From Phoronis australis (Eukaryota > Phoronida > Phoronidae), in NCBI GenBank assembly GCA_002633005.1, contig NMRA01000003.1:1854727-1918726 (forward strand): 64,000 nt of DNA, in the 5' to 3' direction. Positions 13,059 through 24,100 of the stretch are shown one piece after another. The notes under the pieces are model-generated. The model saw nothing but the letters and a program-made list of their open reading frames with translations, did no database searches and was not told where the DNA came from. A program made the translations under genes and the position numbers. How positions within the stretch are numbered: position 1 is the stretch's first letter; every line of letters starts with the position of its first letter.

Positions 13059-16000
13059 TTATCTGAACTCGTACACTGCTATACTTTTTTCTGGCACATA
13101 CTGCAAATTGAGCGACTGGTACCTAAAATATAGATAAAACTAAAATTGTTAAATCAGTGAAAGCAAAATAGACTACATGACATTCTCACAACTTCAGTAC
13201 GGTGATGGATTACTCCCTAGAAACCAAGTCACAAATTCTCACGTTCTTCATAAGTCTACTGGGCCTCATTTATTTCGATACCGATTCTGGGGCAAAAGAA
13301 ACATTGGAAAGTTCAGACAGAGGTTCAGTCCTCAAATATGGCAATGGTATTGTATCCTACACTGTTAATAACTAATAGTTTAAGTTGCTACAAACCCATT
13401 TAGCACCACAAAAACAAACTTTTCATTTAGATCACTTATGACATTGGTCTCCACTAGTTAAATTGGGCATGATTTTAGGGCTTGCAAAGAATCGACAGTT
13501 CGTTATTGCAAAAAAACATGCGCTTCTAGTTCACTTGTCACGGCATGTCATTTTAGGTGTAGAAAATGGTTTGGACGACTACCGAACTGCCATTTCTTTG
13601 GAAATAAATTGCTAAATCAAAAGTTCTCTTCATGGATGGAACACAGGTTTATAGCCACTTCAAAGGCTAAATGAAATGATAATTCATAAATACTTGAGGG
13701 ACTTCCAAATCCGTATCCTCTAAACACTCGATCCTATCATTTCAATGTACATTAAGACAAAAACATACCAGCTACTTGAACACACTAACATTTTGCAAAC
13801 AACATGATTACTGATGATTTTCTCAAGAGCGGCTTGCAGAAAGAATTATCTGATTTAGACAACATTAATAATGAATATTGAGGTTGTCAAACTTGCTCTA
13901 ACAGAGTTTTGTTGGGCTATCTAGATAGTCCCAGTAATATTTAAGCAGAAATAGCATTTTCAAGACAGATTGGGTCGCCATCGAAGAAACTTATCTGCAA
14001 TGTTTCATGAAAATCTGTCCAGAAATTCTGAAGAACAGCAGAGAACAAAAAAAAATAAAATTGCCACTAGGGGGCACAGCAGTAGTCAAATCCATTCGAA
14101 AGATCCTGCAAGGGGTTGAGATACAGCCTTGGACACAAAAAAATGAAATTGCCAATAGGGGGCTCCACAGTAATCAGGCAGTCTTCTCGGCAGGAACACA
14201 TCTCATAATTTTCATAACGTTCTTTCAAGCAGTTTAGAAGCAAGAGGGACAGATGTGAAAATACTAAAAATGGCCATAAGGTGACACAGAATATGTCAAA
14301 CCCATCTAAAAGTAAAAAGATGAAGTCACCTCCTTAAGAGAAACCTGCTTGAAGAATTTCATGAAAATCTGTCCAAGAAATCTGACGATAAAAAGGTAAA
14401 TACAAAAAAACAGATTTGCCACTAAGGGGCACAGCACTAGTCAGGTCCATCCTGAAGTCGTCATCATTCGTTGTTACATTCACAGGAAAACACTTGCCAA
14501 ATTTCACAAAGATCCTACAAGCGCTTAATGAGATACAGCCATGGATGCAAAACATCAAACTGACACTAGAGGGTGCCACAGTAGTCTGCTTCATCCGTAA
14601 ATCCATTTCAGTCATAGTCTTCTCAGAAAGAACTAGGCAACTTTTCATAATGACCTTTCAAGCAGTTTGCCAGCTTTAGAAGAGGACACCAAAAACAGAC
14701 TCAAAAATAACAAAAAAGGCCACTAGATTGCGCACAGTAAGGAAGGGATACAGGAAATACAGCAGCAGATGTCGGACAATCAGACAAAGATAACACAATA
14801 TGCACCAACACAAGTACATGTGGAACAAAACCCACCCAAGAAAAGCAAAAATGATAGGGGATTTGGGTTTTTTAATCATGGCTTAGCAAATGGTAGCATT
14901 TCAAACCTTCAACATCCTTGCTTACTAGACTGTGACCTGACCTGATATGGGCAGGCATTTTTTTAGTCCATGACCACAGGTCTCAAAATGAGCCCGGGTA
15001 AAGACCAGCACCAAATTTGCTTTTTTTGGACCAAACCATTCGTTACATTTGGTAATTTATACCATTGGCATTTGTGGGCTCAGAGAAATGCTCAAATTGC
15101 ACAACCAAATTCACGTTTGTTAACAATCAAGGTATGTTTTAAAAAAGCACTCAGTCATCTTGATTTAGCGCAATTTGGCACCCTATCAACTTGTTACCTC
15201 TGTCAACAACTAACTAAGTGATTGTAGAAGAACAAAAGAGGTGTAGAGCTCGGTAACTCCCATTCTTACTGCCGAGCTTCTGAGATTGTAACCCACAGAA
15301 ACATGAGAAAACAACAGGTCAAGCAACAGAGTCCTGCTCCCACAAATGTGGATGGAAGATAAAACACCACAACACCATGTCGGCTGGTGCTACTTAAGGT
15401 CCTCTACTCACTTAGTAAATTACTTGTGAAACACTCGCTTTAGAGAATGTGGCCTGTACACCAGCTCATGACAACTGCACACTTCAACTTACATCTCAGA
15501 GTTCCTGTGATAGTAGTACCCTTCAATGGTAGCAGTGGACTTTTGGAAGCAGATATAGTAAAACCCAGCAAAAGATGCACCACTGATGTCTTTTATGGTA
15601 TGATCAGGTACTAAGAAGTGTTCCTGAAACACAAACAACAATAACTTTTACAAAAATGAACACTCATCAGAAAAAACAAGAAAAGACGGCTTACGGGTAA
15701 GTACTATATAATAATATTTATTGAATTCATGTTGTAGACTGAATAGCATTGCCCATAAGATTACATCACTTTACTCTCTATTGTGAACACCAAAAAACAC
15801 TATATTTTGCCGAGTGCTTATGACAGGAAGTTATGAGATGATAAGAGTGTAAAAAGGTAGAATCCTTTAACCGACATAGAGCATACCACTTGTGAAGATT
15901 CAGGTTCAGTTTGTATCCTCTGTATTCATTTTATCTTATTTATTCATAATAAAACATGCACAATAAAACATGAAGAATTAATTGAGCAACGAGATCAAAC

Positions 16001-18013
16001 ATCATGTGTAGTTTACATGTGGTCCTGTTGTCAAGATATCCAACTAATATCAAAAAACACAGTTGACAAGAAATTTTTTACACTGAAAAACTATGGTGAC
16101 ATACCTTCCACCTCATATAGACAAAGTCTGTATTTCTTTTTAGGTCATCATAATCAAATGAATCGGTATTAAATGTCTTGGCGAACTGATAAAATGACAG
16201 AAATTTACTCTGCAACAAAACAAATAACAGTTAATGGAGCAGAGCACAAACAGGTGAAAAAGTCACTCACAACCGACAGCTGTCCAAGGTATTTCCCAAG
16301 GAATGATAAGCACGGAACAAGTCTAAATGACACACATCAAAATTTGTATCACAGCTTCATAAAAAATTTCAGGCATCTACAAATTCCATACCACAACGGC
16401 TTAATAAACAAAAGGCCAACAGTGCATGTAACATTCTCAACATAGCATTAAGTGTGCAGGAACAGGTCCAGAGTAACAGTATTGAAACGGACACATTTAG
16501 GATTTAAATATCATGCACAAACCACCATATTCTTACGTACAAGAACACACATAAGGTATTTTTCCACCAAGTTTGTATGAAAAATCCTAAGCTTTAGAAC
16601 ATACAGCATATTTCAGCAGCTCTTTTGAAGAATATAGTCAATGCCTTGAACAAAATTTTGTGTGCATTAGGTAGTTTTCTGTATTTTACCTGATTTTTCA
16701 CCAGAAATGTCAAAAAGCGTTCAGTTTTAGATTTTAAGCAACTTAAGGATCGTATTTTGCAAGATCTTGACGAGAGGTAGAGCAAATGCTTTAAAAATTG
16801 CCTAGTTGTATATACAAACCCAGTGTTTCCTGTCAATATCTTCATCTGCATCCCACTTTCGGGTCAAGAAAGGGTGTTTCTTACTGATGATTTCTCCATC
16901 AAAAAATGTTGTTAGAGTAGGATACTCCTCAGTCAGTCCTTTTATAGTCAAATTTCCACACAAATATGAGTTTTCCAAGTCGACATTCTGAAAAATATTG
17001 CATCAGATGAGGGACATTATCATTTGCCCAGGTCAAGTACTAGATGTGAAAAATTTCAAAACTTCTGTAAATTTTTAGTAGACTAATTCCAGAAGATTTG
17101 AATTATATTTTTTTTGTACCATTGCATCTCAAGAGCTACTATGCCCTCCATAAGTATTGGTTGGCTTCAATAGCACTGCAAATGGTTAATTGTCACAAAA
17201 ATTTGGCCTCTTCAATTTCAAAGATCATAGCTGTCGAGGGCAACTCAGGAATATTCCTGACCAGGTTTGAACCTCTGCCATTTGGGCGCACTCAATGATA
17301 AAAAGTGTGCCTTTTTCAAAAAGTTGTACCCAGCAGACTTAGTGTAACTAAAGTGGTAGCAAGTGAAACAGAAGCCCCAAGAGCAATCGAAATAAGAACC
17401 ATCATGTTTTACCCAACTGACTGTAAGTTGACTAGAATCTTGCATTTTTGGAAGAGCGTTGCATTTTAAAAGATGCACCAATGAAACTTGTGCCTTTTAT
17501 TTTTTATGCACCAATGGCACAAAAGCGCAGCGACTGCGTGACTCGGTTAAGCGCAGTTAGCACCTAAACCCAATTTCTTGACATTTTGAAATAAAAGCAC
17601 AAAGCTATGGTTAGTGTTCAGTGGATGTATAAGTACACAAGACAAATTTTGTCAGAAGAGTATGTGACAACATTACAAGTGTTCCCTGCACGAATTCTTG
17701 AGGGACATTTATCTTATCAGGTACGGGTAATAAACAGATCACATTCACAATTTCCACATCAATAGAAATAAGAGAGAGCATCCACTGCAGCTCGTCACGG
17801 AACCTATAAAGTATGACAACAGTATAGTAGGTCTTAGGTAAAATTCTGTTGCAATCGCCAATGCACCTGAAACACAACTTCAACGCCGTAGCTATTTCCC
17901 TTGCTTTTCTGATGACCATGAAACCTCGCCCCACTGTATAACATCGTTGTAGTAACTCCCGGTTGTACAGAATTGATGGGGGGAGGAGGATCTAGCTCAG
18001 TCCTCACTGGCAT
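13059..18013 (-). CDS. GID4: GID4, substrate receptor of the CTLH/GID E3 ubiquitin ligase, complete
   Basis: Recognises N-terminal proline degrons and docks substrates on the CTLH/GID ligase (known for yeast Gid4/Vid24 and human GID4). Five exons on the minus strand: 17867-18013, 16820-16987, 16105-16209, 15493-15623 and 13059-13122. Together they make 615 bases, 204 residues plus TAA, with every phase consistent. The start MPVRTE is preceded in frame by a stop and matches the start of the human protein. Next come [87 protein letters not shown] and the terminal VYEFR. The last exon was found by predicting a phase-2 join completing ATG (Met) before YQSL. No residue gap against the human short form is apparent. 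Its start lies 124 bp from that of ATPAF2 on the other strand. Confidence 0.96.
13123..15492 (-). other. GID4 intron 4
   Basis: About 2.4 kb between GID4 exons 4 and 5. The middle (14040-14740) is filled with copies of a dispersed repeat carrying CTCF-like cores (separate entry). The rest shows nothing recognisable. Confidence 0.7.
14040..14740 (+). repeat. Cluster of a dispersed repeat with CTCF-core-like motifs (plus orientation)
   Basis: At least six degenerate units. Each has an A-rich run, then TTGCCACTAGGGGGCAC-like sequence, then CAGTAGTC and a segment reading CTTGCCAAATTTCA or ATGAAAATCTGTCC. Cores lie near 14064 (perfect), 14152, 14273, 14419, 14563 and 14719. The same architecture recurs on the opposite strand at 61340-62560, with partial copies near 11230 and 33727. 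No coding capacity or clear ends were seen. It may be a SINE-like or satellite-derived family. Confidence 0.8.
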
Positions 18014-18137
18014 TATAGTCTATGCTGGCATAACAGTTGGAGCTTAGACTGCTGATCACAGTGACAGTTGTCACAGTTTCACTTCTATGGCGCCCAGATC
18101 ATGTGACTTGCAGAACCGAGAACGAGGTTACCAAAAA
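18014..18137. promoter_or_regulatory. Bidirectional promoter between GID4 (-) and ATPAF2 (+)
   Basis: Only 124 bp separate the two start codons, so both promoters and 5' UTRs must lie here or overlap the opposite gene. The sequence shows an imperfect palindrome GTGACAGTTGTCAC (18061-18074), an E2F-like TGGCGCC (18088-18094) and an M-box-like TCATGTGAC (18099-18107). There is no TATA box in a suitable place. Human GID4 and ATPAF2 are also divergent neighbours. That this is a promoter is a strong inference from spacing; the individual sites are guesses. Confidence 0.8.
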
Positions 18138-21100
18138 ATGGCGGCTGCTATAAAATGTGTGCGGTGTGTGACTGGACGTGAAATATACTTGAATACGCGC
18201 TTATTTTGTACTACACTATTTCGAAACTCATCTGGAACTAAAGGTAGGTTTTTAGGGTAATAGTTGATTGTGCTACAGTTTCTGACCGTTCTGAAAGCCA
18301 GTGTAGAGTTCAAAAGCATGTTCCGCGGAGAGAAACTTGAATGTCTAAAAATCACGTGCTCAGGCCTACATGTGATAGTTGTTGTGATTAATACACAGGT
18401 TCTCGTGCAGCTAACCTTTACTCATATGTATGCTTGAAATCACGCTTGATATGGTGAGAGCCAAACGCAGATGTCCTGTATGTCGCGAGACCAGACGGAA
18501 GACTGAGAAGACGAACATGCCATGATTCCCCAGTCACGTGCTACAAGGCTTGGAATTTTCCGCGGAAACACAGATTTCCGCTTATTTCTTATATTCCCTC
18601 CGCGTATTTTCGTATATTTCCTCAGAAAAAATAGTATTTGTCATAAAATTATTGCGACAAATTGGTTTCTCACTGCGGTGTTATTGACTCGAAAAGCGGA
18701 AACTGCTCTTTATGTTTCGGAAGAATGAAAATTGTAATTGCGGATTGCAGGCGCTCGAATTTCCAAATGGCTGTAACCATTATATAAGAAACATGTTTTC
18801 TTAGTAGTGAGTGATGTCAGTGGCAATCGAGGAACAGATAAATTCAAGCCTGGGCACAGGCACCTTAAGTAGCCCTCTACAATATAATATAATAAAGAGA
18901 AAGGTACACAACTGATATTCATATATGGCCGTCTGCCGACCACTTCCGGAATAACCCGAAGCACGTCAAATCTAAGAGTAATTTAACTCAAACATTTTAT
19001 CTGCGACAGCGACACGTTCATTGCTTCCATTTGTTGACATCGAAACCAATAAATATCATAAATACCTCCAGATCTTCCTAGTTCAATCATCAACATTCAC
19101 GACAAAGCGAAAAGCACGAAGGCTTCGTATCAGTTTCGTCTAATGCGCATGCTCATAAGGCCCCTCGCGACATCTTCAGAGCGCTTACATCAACTAAAAA
19201 CAGCAACATTATTTATGGTGCTCTATGAGCACGCTGATTGGGTACAGCAAAAATAGATCAAACTTTCAAGGGGCCTTCCAATTTATCTCCCGTTTATCAG
19301 AACCTGTAAGGTTTTGTGCACAAATTATTGTAGTCGGTTATGGCTGTGGATTGAGTTGTAAACAAAAACATTGTAGTGTGTCCTCTACCAACTGGCTTAA
19401 GTATAACTGCGACTGACATCTTGGGTAATTGTTTATTTACAATATGACGATATATAACATTGATAGCCACCAAGTCTCAGTTGATGCAAACCGCCCATGA
19501 AATACCAGAAAGATATTGTGTCCATACCCTTCACCTTCAAAAGTTGTCTGCTTGGCATGAAAACATTCATCAGAGGACAGTCAGCTGATGTTATCCTGCT
19601 ACCTTAGCTAGGTTGTTTACTGCTACTGACTACATTGGATAGTATTAATTATTGGATGGGTGTGCAAGTAATAGGCAATTACCAAGGACCAAGGCTCAAA
19701 AACCAGCAGGCAGCAGTTAGGAATTGAGGAATTCTGAATTTGTAAATGAAAATAAAAGGATGTGTAGAGTAAGGAAGTGAATTTTAATGTGACCAATCCT
19801 AAAGCATCTTCTCGTGACTCCTCGGCTTAATTTCACTCCCTCTGGCTTCTATCGCATCCGCACACTGTTGTTGTTAGCATTACATGGATGTACTGGCTCG
19901 AAGTATACTTTCAAGCTTTGGGATAACAAGCATTACGATAAATATCCATACCTTGGGCTTTGTGAAACGTCATTGCTTATGCTAGCTTCAATGGAAACTG
20001 TGTTCTCGATGCTTTATCTTCTTTCATGAAAGTCATTTTCTTTACTGCAACTTGCTGGCCTGTGTTAAAGTCCACCTTTATTTCTTGTCGTGTTAAACCT
20101 GGATGAAAGTAATGCAGTAATTATGTTTGGGTCCTAAACGGTTTTTTAACATTTATTGCAAGAAAACACAGTATAAAGACAGAAATCCCCATTGAAATAT
20201 CACGCACAGGCACACATCTCACCGAACGAGATCTTAATTTGAAAAACCAAATGTACTTTTATTATCTGTAGTTTGTTTTTCAATTAGAAAAACATACCAT
20301 CTTTGTAGAAATAGGTCTCCTAATCCATTTTTATAATAATTATGTTTTTTGAAATTCAAATAAATTTTGCCGATGGATACTGTACTTTCGGCTAAGATTC
20401 AACAGTTCATTCGCTTTTCTAATTTTACCAAATGTAACAGTCTGACAAGTTTGCCTGAATATAATATTCAGGTATTGTTTTCCAAACAGGCTCAACAGAA
20501 GTGCAACCCCAAAATAAATGTTCTGAACTTTCAGGTTCATTCCTACAAAAGGTACATCGATCACTTTCTTCAATTTCATGCTGGTAATGTTTTGTGTTTG
20601 CAACTAATTCTGTCAATGTTATATTAACAAACGTATTTTCAATTTGGGCATATGACCAAAATCCCTTGTGATGAGTGGTGTACCTTTGACGATGCCTTGG
20701 CTTCCATTCACAACGGAGTGACTAAGGTTTGCCAGCAGCCAGTCTTCACGTACAGGTTCTTCGGAATGACCATCTTTGTAAGCTCTGCGGAGTCGCCTGT
20801 GTCATGTGCTTTGAATGTCATCATTTTTCCAGGTAGTTCAATCATTCGGTCAGCATTGAACATCTGAAAGAAAACACATTATAATGATCAAAGGAATGTA
20901 GGCGTGTGGAAAACGGACGGTTTATCTAGTATTTTAACAAACTTGTCACATTGTTGTCCATTTCCCTTGCACATGTGGGGTAATAGGTTTAACCTGCACA
21001 TGGCTCAGTGTGAGAACGGTGTCATTTGAATGTTACTTTAATGTTATGTAGGACCATTGATAGGGACCCAATTTCACCAAAGTCAGAACATTCCTTAGAA

Positions 21101-24100
21101 ATGTGCGATTGCAATCATATGAAAGTTTTGCAAGCCAGGTTTTATACATTGTTGCGGAAAACGTAGTTCTACGATTCTTTCAAAGATACCAATTTTGCAA
21201 AGGACATTTTCAATTTTTCTGAATGAAAAATATCAACAGTTGGATAAAATGAGAGCAAAGGGACAAATTAGAATAATGTAAAGGAGTGTATAACACTAGA
21301 CTACGCATTTCCCCCTGGATTTTAGAATCATTCCATTCCTGTGTGGTTACCTCACATTTGAAGTTTGTGGCATAAATGTGGATGGCGTTGATTGGTGTCG
21401 CCCTACAATGGCCTATCGAGTGCGGTCACATATGCAACCGTGCCTTGAGAAACCTGCTACACAAAATGCGCAAAGTAAGCTGGCTTGGAGATTGTACAAT
21501 GGGACTAGTGTTGAAATGAGAATGGGATGCATTTTTCTATTTTCCATGAATAATTGTGAATTGAAAGTGGCAGTTGTTACTTGCATATATCTTAGTGTTA
21601 TGTAGTGTAAAAGTGGGGTATGTATTTTTTACTTGGGGTTCTTAAACTTTTTTGAATGTAGTGGGTCGTTTGTGCGCACTCGCTAGTGAAGGATTCAGAA
21701 GAGGGCAAGGGGGTCATGGTTCTACAATTATACGAGCCTGAATTTTACAGTTTGGGGGTGCGAACATGAGACGGCAAAATCGTGGGTAATATTCTGTCCT
21801 GCCACCCCCCAACTCGAATTCCTGGTTCTGCATCTGCTCCGTTTTCAATTTTGTCATTTTCTGTTCCGAGTAGGCATAATCTATACTTTAGGATTAGCGG
21901 TACTGGTTTTATTAATAATCTTAAACATAACAATTACCTGGCCTGTTGAAACTTGGCGAATGACTTCAATGAAATTGATGTCTTCTTCTTGTCTTTTTAC
22001 ATCTGTTAAGTTGATATGATGCATGTTTTGTACTACACTGTAATTGTACGGTAGCACATCTTTCCACGGTCACCCTGCGATTCGTTGGGTACAGGGGGAA
22101 GTCGGTAAAAATCCCCTGCGAAAATTAAATTACCTGAAATAGGTATAGAACACATTTTTCCAATACTCCTTTCGTGTTTATGGGCTTTGCACTTATGATC
22201 AAAATAATTTCATTTACGTGTATCACACAACAATTGTTTTTTGTGTGTTCATACTTTCTTACCTCTATATTCCCGAACGGATGGTTATTTTGACAGACTT
22301 TGCGCAATATGTCGTCGACTTTCTTTACTGTTTTCGCTGACAGCATCGACATCTCGTCCACAATCAATACTTCGCATTCTTTTATTCTTTGAGCGGTGTC
22401 TGTGTGTAATGAGGAGACATGGTCTTCAAAGAGAAGGCCCCCATCATGTATACCTACGAAGCTGTGTAGGGTGGTTGCATGGAGTTCGCGGTACTGGAGA
22501 GTTGCCATTCCCGTGGAAGCACATACGTTTACTTTCTTCCCAATTCTCGATTCTTGTACAATTCTCTTTAAGAGTGTTGTTTTCCCACTGCCGGCCTGGC
22601 CCGTAATTATAACATTGTGGCCTTCTCTAACGAGGTTCAGAGCTTTTACGTCCATATTTTCTTTCCACATGCATTCACTTGGTTACCAGTCACGGGATAC
22701 CAGCGTGTGTTATCAAGTACGACTTCGTGTCCCATGGCGCAGGCTAAAGACCCCCCATGGTATTGAAATGAGTATTAAGGCTAAACGTTAGCACTCGAAA
22801 TTTGGAGTTTTTTCTGCAGTCTTGAGATTGTATTATAGTTTGTGGCTCTAGGAATTCCTGATGCATGAATTATAGTGTAGTCGATGACTGACTAACACCC
22901 CCTTATATTGAGCTATGGATAAAGTTTTTAGAACACAATATGCCAAAGGCAATGTTGACTTTCATTTCAAGTACACGTATTAGCCTTTTCTCAACACGAT
23001 ACATTTAGCATAACAAACTTGTTTATTCCATATGTACCCCCAAGAGGGTATGACCTACACAAAGAACGCATTGAAAGAAATAATAAATTTAATAGGTGTC
23101 ATAATGCACATGTAATGTAACGATAAGCAACGTTTTAACATAATGAGAAATATATTTACTGATGTATCCACTAATTAAATACAGTAACAGCAATAAAGTT
23201 TAAAAGTGGCATATTTGTTTATGTTTGCCACTACTTTAAATTTCGTATTCCGCTAGATTGGTCAGTCTCGGTGTCTGTACAGTGGGGGTCACCACAAATC
23301 CGCGTACCCTCCTAGTCGATAAAGATCTCTTAGATGAGATGAGTTTCTTTGAAAGCTTCTGAGAACTCCAGATAGCGCTCTGCAAAATAAATGCTGTTGT
23401 GTTACTATGGCGAAAACATTTTCACATGTATTTACTTATGAAATAGGGGAAACATGGCTTAGGTATCAGTTATAAATAGTTGTATAATTTGTTAATACAT
23501 AAGGTAAGCGGTTTTCAACTTCTATCTTTTCGATGGGAGTGGGCTATTCTATTTTTAACATTGTAGTTTTTTGGGCCTAATGTCTTGGAACTGCCGTGCT
23601 TTGTTCGAAGTGTTATTTTAAATATTTTGTCAAGTGAATCCTCCGCCTTCAGAGATATTAATGTAGGTTTTCCAGAGGGGCAAAGCAATTGTACCTTGCC
23701 TATCCCTCCAACACAGATGTACAAACGTCGTCTTGGTGAAAGGGGACTCCTTAACTTACGGAATCACATGAGTGAAGTCCATCTCATTGCGTGCGACCCT
23801 GCACGTGACTTGGTGACTTAGCAAAGATAAATGTTAGGCCTAAACTTTAGCAGATTTCATATGAAAGGTTAACTTTTTCACGAAAGATTAAGTTTGATGT
23901 AAGGGTTTGATATAAGTTTTGTCTTACCGGATGTGCAACTTTCAAAATTTGAGATTTGAGATAAATCTTAGAACTCAAGTCTGAAATGAACTTAAGTACG
24001 TTTCTTTCCACAACTTGAAAGGTTTGATTTTAAACTGAAAAGTTGAGTTGGCGAATGCTTGGCAGATTTTTAGAGGGAGTATGCGCCACAGGTGTAATGT

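Noticed and set aside
17611-17934. Minus-strand open frame of 107 codons beginning [19 protein letters not shown]
   Set aside because: It is an alternate frame across GID4 exon 1 and its intron; the true frame there reads [18 protein letters not shown].
18128-18355. Minus-strand open frame opposite ATPAF2 exon 1
   Set aside because: It is antisense shadow of the ATPAF2 presequence exon; I first tested it as a GID4 exon and it has no similarity.
22241-22791. Two plus-strand open frames over 22.2-22.8 kb
   Set aside because: They are the antisense of the PIF1-like Walker A/B exon.
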